Of a stretch of DNA of 64,000 nucleotides, positions 43,865 through 52,245 are shown one piece after another. Made by a program: the position numbers and the translations under genes. A model generated the notes under the pieces. That model had not been told where the DNA came from. It did not search any database and worked only from the letters and a program-made list of their open reading frames with translations. Source of the stretch: JAAZPT01 sp034180455 (lineage in GTDB: Bacteria; Bacillota; Clostridia; Christensenellales; Aristaeellaceae). The stretch is from NCBI GenBank assembly GCA_034180455.1, contig JAXFOG010000006.1:62001-126000 (forward strand), in the 5' to 3' direction. Every line of letters begins with the position of its first letter. Positions within the stretch are counted from its first letter, which is position 1.

Positions 43865-46060
43865 ATGGAAACATCACCAATGGAAATTATGTCATTGGAA
43901 ACAATGCTGCGTCGAGTAAAAAAATATAGTAATAGCGAGCAGCTAAATGTTATAGAAAAAGCTTATTATTTTGCAGAAAAGGCTCATGAAGGACAAAAGC
44001 GAAAGAATGGTGAAAATTACTTTATTCATCCATGCGCTGTAGCAAGCATACTTATTGAGCTTCAGCTTGATGTTGACACAATCGCTGCGGGATTGTTGCA
44101 TGATACAGTTGAAGATTGCAGTGGCGTAACAATTGATATAATAAAAGAAAAGTTTTCTCCAGAGATAGCATTACTTGTTGACGGCGTTACAAAACTTGAA
44201 AATATAGAATATCAGGATAGGGAAGAACAAAAGGCCGAAAATATTCGAAAAATGATTCTGGCTATGGCAAAGGATATAAGAGTTGTACTTATTAAACTTG
44301 CCGATAGACTTCATAATATGCGTACTTTACGTTTTCAGACTCCAGAAAAGCAAAAGAGCATTGCTAAAGAAACTCTTGAAATCTATTCATCAATTGCTCA
44401 TAGATTAGGCTTAAACAGCATTAAATCAGAGTTAGAAGATCTGTCTTTTAAATATTTGGAACCAGAAGAATATAAAAGAATTGCTGAACTAGTAGGAATC
44501 AGGCGTAGCGAAAGAGAAGAGCAGATAAAAATGATAGTTAAGACTCTTAGCGAGAAGATAGAAACGCTTGGATTTCATTACGAGATCGACGGGAGGCCTA
44601 AACATTTATACAGTATTTATAAGAAAATGTCGCAAAAGAATAAAACTTTTGATCAAATATACGACATAATTGCAATAAGAATACTTGTAGAAACAGTAGA
44701 ACAATGCTACTCAGTACTTGGAGTTGTTCATACATTTTGGACACAAGTCCCTGGTAGATTTAAAGATTATATATCTGTTCCTAAAGCAAATATGTATCAA
44801 AGCCTGCATACTACTGTTATAGGTGGTAGACAATTTCCATTTCCATTTGAAATACAGATTCGAACCTTTGAAATGCATAAAATTGCTGAATTTGGTATAG
44901 CTGCTCATTGGAGATATAAAGAAGTGCCTGGTTCAAAGGTGCAACCGGATAAAAAAATGTATTGGCTTGGGCAAATACTTGACTGGCAAAAGGAAATGGC
45001 TGATAGCAAAGAATTTATTGATTCGCTTAAGACGGATCTGTTTAGCGATGAAGTATTTATATTTACTCCAAAAGGCGATGTTATTACAATGCAGGCAGGG
45101 GCCACACCTATTGATTTTGCATATAGGGTACATAGCGAGGTTGGTAACAAATGTGTTGGAGCAAAGGTAAATGGAAAAATTGTTCCACTCAATACAGTGC
45201 TAAAGACTGGGGATAAGGTTGATATAATAACTTCTCCAACATCAAAAGGTCCAAGCATGGATTGGCTTAATGTAGTTAAAACTACTCAAGCAAAGTCTAG
45301 AATTAGGCAATATTTTAAGCATGCTTTTAAAGAGGAAAATATAAATAAAGGGCGTGAAATGGTTACTCTTGAATGCAAACGTCATTCAGTTGCACCTGCT
45401 CAACTTTTAAAAAAAGAATATTACGATCCCTTACTGAAGAGATATTCTTTCGCTGAGTTAGACGATATATTTGGCGCTGTAGGATATGGAGAAATAACAG
45501 CAGAATATTTTGTAGTAAAGCTGCTTGAGGAAAAGAAAAAGCAAGAAGATATATCTGCACCAGAAATAAACGAAGTAAGTAAAGAAGAATTAAACTTACA
45601 GTTTAGCAAGTCAAATCATGGTGTTTATATTGAAGGCCAAAGTGGAATTCTTGTTCACTTTGCAAAGTGCTGTAATCCTGTTCCGGGCGATCAGATTATC
45701 GGATTTGTTACTCAAGGAAGAGGGGTAACAATACACAAGGAAGAGTGTATAAATATATTAAATTCAAATAAGGATAGACTTGTAAAAGCTAATTGGGCAA
45801 ATGAAAACGAAGATGAATTTGATGCAGGTATACAAATTATAGCTTATGATCACATTAGCCTTTTAGCAGAAATTGCTATGCTAATCAGCAATATGAATGT
45901 TCAAATTACGGCATCAAATGCCAGACGCGATGCAAAACGTGAAACTAGCGCAATTACTATGGTTATTAAAGTTAAATCAAAGGGACAGCTTGATTCGGTT
46001 ATAAAGAAAATAAAGCAAAGATCTGACGTGATTGATGTGTTTAGAGGAACAGGTAACTAA
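43865..46060 (+). CDS. rel: Bifunctional (p)ppGpp synthetase/hydrolase Rel
   Basis: This full-length stringent-response enzyme has 731 residues. The HD hydrolase domain includes HPCAVASIL and LLHDTVEDC, and RLHNMRTL lies near 145. The synthetase domain shows GRPKHLYSIYKKM, DIIAIRILV and the EIQIRTFEMH block. A TGS domain with DEVFIFTPKGD lies near 395, and a C-terminal zinc-finger and ACT region (HFAKCCNPVPGD; LAEIAMLIS) closes the protein. The start has GGAGGTGG. The order recJ-rel-dtd-MBL-hemZ is widely shared in Clostridia. A separate small synthetase is encoded at 30.1 kb. Confidence 0.97.
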   Translation: METSPMEIMSLETMLRRVKKYSNSEQLNVIEKAYYFAEKAHEGQKRKNGENYFIHPCAVASILIELQLDVDTIAAGLLHDTVEDCSGVTIDIIKEKFSPEIALLVDGVTKLENIEYQDREEQKAENIRKMILAMAKDIRVVLIKLADRLHNMRTLRFQTPEKQKSIAKETLEIYSSIAHRLGLNSIKSELEDLSFKYLEPEEYKRIAELVGIRRSEREEQIKMIVKTLSEKIETLGFHYEIDGRPKHLYSIYKKMSQKNKTFDQIYDIIAIRILVETVEQCYSVLGVVHTFWTQVPGRFKDYISVPKANMYQSLHTTVIGGRQFPFPFEIQIRTFEMHKIAEFGIAAHWRYKEVPGSKVQPDKKMYWLGQILDWQKEMADSKEFIDSLKTDLFSDEVFIFTPKGDVITMQAGATPIDFAYRVHSEVGNKCVGAKVNGKIVPLNTVLKTGDKVDIITSPTSKGPSMDWLNVVKTTQAKSRIRQYFKHAFKEENINKGREMVTLECKRHSVAPAQLLKKEYYDPLLKRYSFAELDDIFGAVGYGEITAEYFVVKLLEEKKKQEDISAPEINEVSKEELNLQFSKSNHGVYIEGQSGILVHFAKCCNPVPGDQIIGFVTQGRGVTIHKEECINILNSNKDRLVKANWANENEDEFDAGIQIIAYDHISLLAEIAMLISNMNVQITASNARRDAKRETSAITMVIKVKSKGQLDSVIKKIKQRSDVIDVFRGTGN

Positions 46061-46070
46061 GGAGAGAAAA

Positions 46071-46520
46071 ATGAGAGTTGTTGTACAGAGAGTTATTAAC
46101 TCGCATGTTGAAGTTGATGGAAAAACTATTGGAAGCATAGGCAAAGGATTTATGCTTTTAATAGGCGTTGAGGTTAACGATACTACAGAGGATGCAGATT
46201 ATATAGTAAATAAAGTAAGTGGCCTTAGAATTTTTGAAGATGATGCAGGAAAAATGAATTTTTCTATACAAGAATCAAAAGGGGAAATTTTGGCCATAAG
46301 TCAATTTACTTTATTGGCTGACTCAAGACATGGTAGAAGACCATCATTTATTAACGCAGAGTTACCTGAAAAAGCTAATAATCTATATGAATATACATGT
46401 GATAAATTTAAGCAGAATGGAATTCATGTTGAAAAGGGATCTTTTGGCGCAGACATGAAAGTACATTTAATAAATGATGGCCCAGTAACTATTCTTTTGG
46501 ATAGTAAGAAGTTATTTTAG
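46071..46520 (+). CDS. dtd: D-aminoacyl-tRNA deacylase
   Basis: Dtd removes D-amino acids (and glycine from tRNA-Ala) wrongly attached to tRNA. The 149-residue protein begins MRVVVQRV and has both active-site motifs, SQFTL and NDGPVTI. The ATG at 46071 has AAGGAG upstream; a longer in-frame start inside rel is rejected. It lies ten bases after rel and seven before the MBL gene. Confidence 0.96.
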   Translation: MRVVVQRVINSHVEVDGKTIGSIGKGFMLLIGVEVNDTTEDADYIVNKVSGLRIFEDDAGKMNFSIQESKGEILAISQFTLLADSRHGRRPSFINAELPEKANNLYEYTCDKFKQNGIHVEKGSFGADMKVHLINDGPVTILLDSKKLF

Positions 46521-46527
46521 AGGAATA

Positions 46528-47151
46528 ATGGATAAATTTAATAATGTAAATATAAAAAAAATTTCTGTTGGTGAATTACAAGAAAACTGTTATATAGTTG
46601 AAAATAATGATTCTGCTAGTGCAACAATCATTGATCCTGGTTCAGAACCAAATAAAATAATAGAAAACCTATCTTATCCGAAAATTGATAGTGTTATTCT
46701 AACACATGGACATTTTGATCATATATCAGCAATTGACGACTTAGCAAAGAAATATGATTTTAAAATATATGTTCATGAATATGATGCCGAAATGCTTGCT
46801 GATCCAGAAAAAAATCTTTCATCGTCTTTTATGACTAAACCAATTGTTATATCACATAATTTTATAACATATACTGATAATCAGACAATTAAGTCATCGG
46901 GACTAGAGTTCAAAGCAATACATACACCAGGACACTCCAAAGGTAGTACATGTTTATTGCTTAATGTTGGAGAAGAGAATATTCTTTTTACAGGTGATAC
47001 TCTTTTCGCAGGAGGCTATGGAAGGACAGATTTTTATGGGGGAGATTTCTCATCTTTAGTGAACTCCATGAGAAGACTTTATAAACTTGAAGGATATTAC
47101 TATTGCTATCCTGGCCATGGCGATAATACTATTCTTGGAAAGAAAAGCTAA
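46528..47151 (+). CDS. MBL-fold metallohydrolase (glyoxalase II-like)
   Basis: This 207-residue metallo-beta-lactamase-fold protein has the metal motif THGHFDHI near residue 60, HTPGHSKGS near 133, GDTLFAGGYGRTD near 157 and a final PGHGDNT. These ligands match the glyoxalase II-like small hydrolases often found beside dtd and hemZ. The natural substrate is not known. It overlaps the hemZ start by one base and is part of the rel operon. Confidence 0.92.
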   Translation: MDKFNNVNIKKISVGELQENCYIVENNDSASATIIDPGSEPNKIIENLSYPKIDSVILTHGHFDHISAIDDLAKKYDFKIYVHEYDAEMLADPEKNLSSSFMTKPIVISHNFITYTDNQTIKSSGLEFKAIHTPGHSKGSTCLLLNVGEENILFTGDTLFAGGYGRTDFYGGDFSSLVNSMRRLYKLEGYYYCYPGHGDNTILGKKS

Positions 47152-48614
47152 TGAAAGTTTACTTACAAAGCCACCATACTGAGCTATACAAGGATTTTTA
47201 TGATATTATAAAAATATTTATTCCAAATCTTGAACTAGATTTATTAGATAATGGAAAACGATATGATTTAGTAATATCATCTTTTGAAAAAATTGATGGC
47301 AATTTTCACCTTGTTAAGTTTGAAACTATATTTGAATTAAAAGAATATTGTTCAGAAGATTCATGCATAATAAAAACAGATTCTCAATTGCTTTATAAAA
47401 AGGAATACAAGAGACTTGTTAAGAACAGTCTTTATTCTTTACTTAAAAAAATTTTTGGAAAAACATCTCCATGGGGTTCTCTTACTGGTGTAAGACCAAG
47501 CTATTTATTTTATGAAAGCCTTGATTCAATTAAATCTCTAGATAAAACTTGTAGTTTTCTTCAAAAAACTTATGACTTAGATAATTCAAAGGCCACACTA
47601 TTGAGAGACGTTGTAAAAACTCAGTTGAAGATGAAGCCAATAACAGATAAATCAGTTGATGTATATATTGGCATACCGTTTTGCACGTCTAGATGTCATT
47701 ATTGCACTTTTGCTAGCAACAAAACTGATGAAAGCAGTATAAAAACATATTTAAACTCATTATTTAAAGAGATTGGTGCTATTAATAATATTATTGATCA
47801 TAATAATTTTAGTTTGCGTGCGCTCTATATTGGAGGAGGAACGCCAACAGCTCTTGATGACTTATCTTTTGAAAGTTTGCTTAAAACAGTTGACCTTTAT
47901 TTTTCACAGTATGGTGAATTTGAGTATTCTATTGAAGCAGGTAGACCTGATACAATTAATGAATATAAACTTAATTCTATGAGAGAACACAATGTAAATA
48001 GAATCAGTATCAATCCACAAACATTAAATGATAAAACACTTAGCCTAATAGGAAGAAACCATAGTTCAGATGATTTTTTCATAACTTATGACCTTGCAAG
48101 AAAATTAGGTTTTAATAATATTAATACCGATATAATAGCTGCATTGCCAAAGGAGCAGCTTGAAGATTTTGTATATACCGTAGACGAAATCTTAAAACTT
48201 AATCCGGAGAGCATATCGGTTCATACATTAGCATTAAAAAGAAATAGTGTATTATCCAATACAGGATATAGTTATAAAGAAAATGATATTGCCAAAGATA
48301 TGATAGATTATGCAAGAAACGCAGTATATAGCACAGGATACAATCCATATTATCTATACAGGCAAAAAAATATTGTTTCTAATCTAGAAAATGTTGCATA
48401 TTCAAAACCTGGATATGAATGTTTATATAATGTAGATATAATGGAAGAAAAAATTAGTATTCTTGCTGCAGGAGCTGGAGCTATTTCAAAAAGAGTCAAT
48501 AGTGAAAAATTTGAAAAAATACAAAGAGCTCCAAATGTTTCTGATTTAAAAACTTATAATGAAAAAATAACAGAAATGATAAATAGAAAATATTTATTAT
48601 TTAATATGAGATAA
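47151..48614 (+). CDS. hemZ: HemZ-type radical SAM protein
   Basis: This 487-residue radical SAM protein has an N-terminal extension (about 170 residues) typical of HemZ rather than HemW. The iron-sulfur motif PFCTSRCHYC lies near residue 175, followed by IGGGTPTAL and INPQTLNDKTL. HemZ is annotated as an oxygen-independent coproporphyrinogen dehydrogenase, but no other heme gene lies in the window and the assignment of function rests on the family name. It is the last gene of the rel operon. In related genomes hisS and aspS commonly follow; here glpK does. Confidence 0.85.
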   Translation: MKVYLQSHHTELYKDFYDIIKIFIPNLELDLLDNGKRYDLVISSFEKIDGNFHLVKFETIFELKEYCSEDSCIIKTDSQLLYKKEYKRLVKNSLYSLLKKIFGKTSPWGSLTGVRPSYLFYESLDSIKSLDKTCSFLQKTYDLDNSKATLLRDVVKTQLKMKPITDKSVDVYIGIPFCTSRCHYCTFASNKTDESSIKTYLNSLFKEIGAINNIIDHNNFSLRALYIGGGTPTALDDLSFESLLKTVDLYFSQYGEFEYSIEAGRPDTINEYKLNSMREHNVNRISINPQTLNDKTLSLIGRNHSSDDFFITYDLARKLGFNNINTDIIAALPKEQLEDFVYTVDEILKLNPESISVHTLALKRNSVLSNTGYSYKENDIAKDMIDYARNAVYSTGYNPYYLYRQKNIVSNLENVAYSKPGYECLYNVDIMEEKISILAAGAGAISKRVNSEKFEKIQRAPNVSDLKTYNEKITEMINRKYLLFNMR

Positions 48615-48660
48615 TTAAACATTCAAGATAAGCTTTTTTGTAGAAAAAATGATATAAAAA

Positions 48661-48669
48661 TGATATTAT
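48661..48669 (+). promoter_or_regulatory. Extended -10 candidate for glpK
   Basis: TGATATTAT (TG one base before TATTAT at 48664-48669) lies about 50 bases ahead of the TTG start. No good -35 at 17 bases is seen. Confidence 0.4.
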
Positions 48670-48715
48670 ATACATATTAAAAGTTAATGTTATAGTTATA
48701 AAGGAGGTACTACAA

Positions 48716-50212
48716 TTGAATAATTTAAAGGCAATTGTTGCACTTGACCAGGGAACAACAAGTTCACGTGCTATCGTTTTTGATTTAAATGGAAACATAT
48801 TGTCTTCTTATGCAATAGAATTTTCACAAATATATCCTCAAGCAGGCTGGGTTGAGCACAATCCTGAGGACATTCTAAATTCACAGATCAGAGCATTAAA
48901 AACTGCAGTTGAAATTTCTCAAGTTAAGGTTGAAAATATTCTAGCTATTGGAATTACAAATCAAAGAGAAACAACACTCGTTTGGGATAAAAAAACTGGA
49001 AAATGTGTACATAATGCAATTGTCTGGCAATGTAGGCGTACAGCTTCATATGTTGAAAAGATAATTAAAGATGGATATAGAGATAAGATACGCTCTATAA
49101 CAGGTCTTATTCCTGATGCTTACTTTTCATCAACTAAAATCGCTTACATACTTGATAAACTTAATCTTCATGATGAGGCAAGGCATGGAAATCTTTGCTT
49201 TGGTACTGTAGATAGTTTTTTGGCATGGAATTTAGTTGAAAACAGACCTCATGTTACTGATATTACCAATGCATCTCGCACAATGCTTTTTGATATAAGA
49301 AAAATAGAATGGTGTGATGAAATCCTAGATTATTTGAATATTCCAAAAGCAATTTTGCCAAAAGTAATTAACACATCAGAAGTTATAGGTATGCTTAGAA
49401 GCGATATACTAGGTAAACCAATTCCTGTTGCAGCCTTAGTAGGTGATCAGCAGGCATCGTTGTTTGGTCAGATGTGTTTTGATACTGGAATGAGTAAAAA
49501 CACATATGGTACAGGATGTTTTATGCTCATGAATACAGGTGACAAAATAATTGAAAGTAACAATGGATTACTATCCACAATTGCTTGGGGTATTAACGAT
49601 AAAATTAACTACGCAATAGAGGGTAGCGTTTTTATGGGTGGAGCTACTGTTCAATGGCTTCGTGATGAAATGAAGTTTATTTCAAATAGTGCAGAATCAG
49701 AAAAAGTTGCTCAAAGCGTAGAAAATACGAACGGGGTATATCTTGTTCCAGCTTTCACTGGCCTTGGAGCACCTTATTGGGATATGTATAGCCGAGGTAC
49801 TATAGTTGGAATGACTAGAGGAACCAATAGAGCACATATTGTACGAGCTGCACTTGAAGCCATTTGCTATCAGTCATATGATTTACTAAAAGCCATTGAA
49901 CAAGATTCAAAAATAAAGAGTTCAAAAATGAGAGTAGATGGTGGAGCCAGTGCAAATGGCTTTATGATGCAGTTTCAATCAGACATAATGGGTATAGCAA
50001 TTGAAAGGCCAAGATTATTCGAAACAACAGCCTTTGGCGCGATGCTTCTTGCCGGACTTGCAACAGGAGTATTCAGCAATTTTGAGGAAGTAAAAAAATT
50101 ATATAATTTAGATCTTACATATACACCTTCTATGCCTAAAGAAAAACAAAAATCACTTTTAAATGACTGGCATAGAGCAGTTGAAAGATCTAAGAATTGG
50201 ATTCAAAAATAA
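48716..50212 (+). CDS. glpK: Glycerol kinase
   Basis: Glycerol kinase makes glycerol-3-phosphate from glycerol and ATP. The 498-residue protein starts with the ALDQGTTSSRAIVFD phosphate-binding segment and has WQCRRTASY, ITNASRTMLFD, GDQQASLFGQ and the C-terminal VDGGASANGFMMQF block, all standard. The start is TTG with AAGGAGG. It is a single-gene unit closed by a terminator; glpF and a glycerol-3-phosphate dehydrogenase are not nearby. Confidence 0.96.
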   Translation: MNNLKAIVALDQGTTSSRAIVFDLNGNILSSYAIEFSQIYPQAGWVEHNPEDILNSQIRALKTAVEISQVKVENILAIGITNQRETTLVWDKKTGKCVHNAIVWQCRRTASYVEKIIKDGYRDKIRSITGLIPDAYFSSTKIAYILDKLNLHDEARHGNLCFGTVDSFLAWNLVENRPHVTDITNASRTMLFDIRKIEWCDEILDYLNIPKAILPKVINTSEVIGMLRSDILGKPIPVAALVGDQQASLFGQMCFDTGMSKNTYGTGCFMLMNTGDKIIESNNGLLSTIAWGINDKINYAIEGSVFMGGATVQWLRDEMKFISNSAESEKVAQSVENTNGVYLVPAFTGLGAPYWDMYSRGTIVGMTRGTNRAHIVRAALEAICYQSYDLLKAIEQDSKIKSSKMRVDGGASANGFMMQFQSDIMGIAIERPRLFETTAFGAMLLAGLATGVFSNFEEVKKLYNLDLTYTPSMPKEKQKSLLNDWHRAVERSKNWIQK

Positions 50213-50226
50213 ATAATTTCCATATA

Positions 50227-50254
50227 AAAATCAGCAATATCTCGCTGATTTTTT
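50227..50254 (+). terminator. Terminator after glpK
   Basis: AAAATCAGC (50227-50235) pairs with GCTGATTTT (50244-50252) and is followed by Ts. Confidence 0.85.
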
Positions 50255-50358
50255 ATATAAAGTTATAAATACTGTGGAAATACTTAGAATATTAAAAAAT
50301 AAGAAGTAAAACGCTACTTTTATTAAAAATAAATTAAGACTTTACGGATGTTAAAAAC

Positions 50359-50420
50359 TTTTGACCACCATTTTGACAACCATAGATATTAGAAAATACT
50401 AGAAAATACTGGAAAATATG
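50359..50420. repeat. Short tandem repeats left of tRNA-Pro
   Basis: Two 12-base units (TTTTGACCACCA, TTTTGACAACCA at 50359-50382) are followed by a 10-base unit AGAAAATACT repeated at 50391 and 50401, with a third imperfect copy at 50411. The stretch from 50255 to 50467 has no gene that I can support. The repeats lie downstream of a tRNA gene, a common place for integration scars, but no integrase or att duplication is seen. Confidence 0.5.
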
Positions 50421-50467
50421 TACAATATGGTAAAAAACATCATATGAGGCAATAGGTCTCTAAACAA

Positions 50468-50495
50468 GAAAAGTAGCCACTTTAGGCTACTTTTT
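50468..50495. terminator. Terminator after tRNA-Pro
   Basis: AAAGTAGCC and GGCTACTTT pair over a six-base loop; read on the minus strand it follows the tRNA CCA end directly and ends in TTTT. Confidence 0.8.
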
Positions 50496-50497
50496 TA

Positions 50498-50574
50498 TGG
50501 TCTGGGTGAGAAGATTCGAACTTCCGACCTCTTGAACCCCATTCAAGCACGCTACCAAGCTGCGCCACACCCAG
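50498..50574 (-). tRNA. tRNA-Pro (anticodon GGG)
   Basis: Read on the minus strand the 77-base gene has acceptor CTGGGTG paired with CACCCAG, discriminator A and an encoded CCA. The D arm is GCGCAGCTTGGTAGCGTGC, and the anticodon stem CTTGA/TCAAG encloses loop ATGGGGT, which gives anticodon GGG (reads CCC and CCU). The T arm has GTTCGAATC. All arms pair well. A promoter (TTGACA, 17 bases, TAGAAT) lies just upstream and a hairpin terminator just downstream. Confidence 0.96.
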
Positions 50575-50585
50575 AAAACATATAA

Positions 50586-50614
50586 ATTCTATAATATATT
50601 ATATAAAATGTCAA
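50586..50614 (-). promoter_or_regulatory. Promoter for tRNA-Pro
   Basis: On the minus strand TTGACA (50614-50609) and TAGAAT (50591-50586) are spaced by 17 bases, giving a start about five bases before the mature tRNA. Confidence 0.75.
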
Positions 50615-50646
50615 ACTATATATTTATATATACACTTATAAATAAA

Positions 50647-50679
50647 CGAACAAAAAATATAATAACACTTTTTTGTTCG
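50647..50679. promoter_or_regulatory. PurBox-like inverted repeat upstream of the nucleoside ABC operon
   Basis: CGAACAAAAAA (50647-50657) and TTTTTTGTTCG (50669-50679) are perfect 11-base arms with an 11-base centre. CGAAC flanked by A/T resembles the PurR box core of Bacillus. It lies between the tRNA promoter and the transporter promoter. Binding by a PurR-like regulator is inference; the nucleoside-type transporter makes it plausible. Confidence 0.5.
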
Positions 50680-50687
50680 CAATAATA

Positions 50688-50716
50688 TTGATTATTAAGT
50701 ATATATAATATATAAT
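50688..50716 (+). promoter_or_regulatory. Promoter for the nucleoside-type ABC operon
   Basis: TTGATT (50688-50693), exactly 17 bases, TATAAT (50711-50716). The start near 50723 is followed by TGGAGGG ahead of the ATG. Confidence 0.75.
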
Positions 50717-50742
50717 GTTCATATAATTGATGGAGGGTAGTT

Positions 50743-52245
50743 ATGAACAAATCTACTTATGCAGTTGAAATTATCAACCTAAGTAAAAGCTTTGGATCTG
50801 TTGCTGCAAATAAAAACATTAATTTAAACCTACAGCATGGAGAAATTTTAGCTCTTTTAGGTGAAAATGGCTCTGGAAAAACAACATTAATGAATATGCT
50901 ATCTGGAATTTACAAGCAGGATAGTGGAATAATAAAGCTTAATGGTAAGCAATGCAAAATTTCCTCTCCAGCTGATTCTATTAGTTTAGGTATAGGAATG
51001 ATTCATCAGCATTTTAAGCTAGTTGATATTATGACTGCCAAAGAAAATATTATGCTTGGCAAAGTAAAAAATATAAAGGCAGATCCTGAAGAAATCAACA
51101 AAAAATATGGTTTCAATGTTGATCTTAACAAAAAAATATATGAGCTTTCAGTAAGTGAAAAACAGACCGTTGAGATACTAAAGGTTCTCGTTAGAGGAGC
51201 CGACATATTGATACTGGATGAGCCTACGGCTGTTCTAACTCCTCAAGAAACCATAAAGCTTTTTTCAATTTTACGAAATATGAAAGAAAGCAATAAATCT
51301 ATAATTATAATTACTCATAAACTTAATGAGGTTATGGAAATATCAGATAGAGTAACAATATTACGCAAAGGTGAATCTATTGATACAGTCGTTACAAAAG
51401 ATGTAGATGCAAAAAAATTAACTGAACTTATGGTGGGAAATTCAATTAATCTTGAGATAAATAAATCAAATCGAGAAATTGGAGATACTCTACTTGATGT
51501 ACATAAGCTTGTTATTAAAGACAAAGATGGCGTAAAAAAACTAAATAAAGTAAGCTTTCAATTGCATGAGGGAGAAATACTTGGTGTTGCTGGAGTAGCT
51601 GGTAGTGGACAAAAAGAACTTTGCGAAGCAATTGCTGGTCTCCAAAGTGTAGATGGTGGATCAATATTATTAGATGATAAGCGTATTGAGGGACTTTCTG
51701 CCATGGAAATTATTAGACGAGGCGTTTCTATGTCTTTTATTCCTGAAGATCGACTTGGAATGGGTCTTGTTGGAACAATGAATATTGTTGAGAATATGCT
51801 TCTAAAAAATTATAATTCTAACAAAGGTATATTTCTTGATTTAAAAAGGGCACAAAAGTCTGCTGATAGAATTATTAAAAGGCTAGATATATCAACTCCT
51901 TCTCCTTACACAGAGGTTAAAAGGATGAGTGGTGGAAATTTGCAAAAAGTACTTTTAGGAAGAGAAATACATGGTGCTCCCAGAGTTCTAATTACTGCCT
52001 ATCCAGTTCGTGGACTTGATATAAATTCTAGTCTTACAATTTATAATATGCTTGTAGAGCAAAAGAATAGGGGAGTTGGAGTTCTATATATAGGCGAGGA
52101 TCTTGATGCACTTATAGAGCTATGCGATAGAATAATGGTTTTGTGTGGTGGCAAATTGATGACAATACTAAACGCCAAAGAAACAACTAAAGAAGAAATT
52201 GGCCTTTATATGACCAATGCATACCTGGAGGCTGTAAATGAGTAA
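50743..52245 (+). CDS. Nucleoside/sugar ABC transporter, ATP-binding protein
   Basis: This 500-residue protein holds two ABC domains in tandem. The first has Walker A GENGSGKTT, signature LSVSEKQ and Walker B ILILDEPTAVL. The second has GVAGSGQKE, signature MSGGNLQKV and the altered Walker B segment ITAYPVRGLD. This pattern is typical of the BmpA/NupO-RbsA-like ATPases that energise nucleoside uptake. It overlaps the first permease by eight bases. The substrate-binding lipoprotein (BMP/NupN type) that normally heads the operon is missing here. A PurBox-like inverted repeat precedes the promoter. Confidence 0.9.
   Translation: MNKSTYAVEIINLSKSFGSVAANKNINLNLQHGEILALLGENGSGKTTLMNMLSGIYKQDSGIIKLNGKQCKISSPADSISLGIGMIHQHFKLVDIMTAKENIMLGKVKNIKADPEEINKKYGFNVDLNKKIYELSVSEKQTVEILKVLVRGADILILDEPTAVLTPQETIKLFSILRNMKESNKSIIIITHKLNEVMEISDRVTILRKGESIDTVVTKDVDAKKLTELMVGNSINLEINKSNREIGDTLLDVHKLVIKDKDGVKKLNKVSFQLHEGEILGVAGVAGSGQKELCEAIAGLQSVDGGSILLDDKRIEGLSAMEIIRRGVSMSFIPEDRLGMGLVGTMNIVENMLLKNYNSNKGIFLDLKRAQKSADRIIKRLDISTPSPYTEVKRMSGGNLQKVLLGREIHGAPRVLITAYPVRGLDINSSLTIYNMLVEQKNRGVGVLYIGEDLDALIELCDRIMVLCGGKLMTILNAKETTKEEIGLYMTNAYLEAVNE

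Noticed and set aside
44711..45258. Antisense open frames within rel
   Set aside because: They are shadows of the rel coding frame without start signals.
50391..50420. Short regular repeats considered as a CRISPR array
   Set aside because: Units are 10 bases with no spacers and no cas genes.
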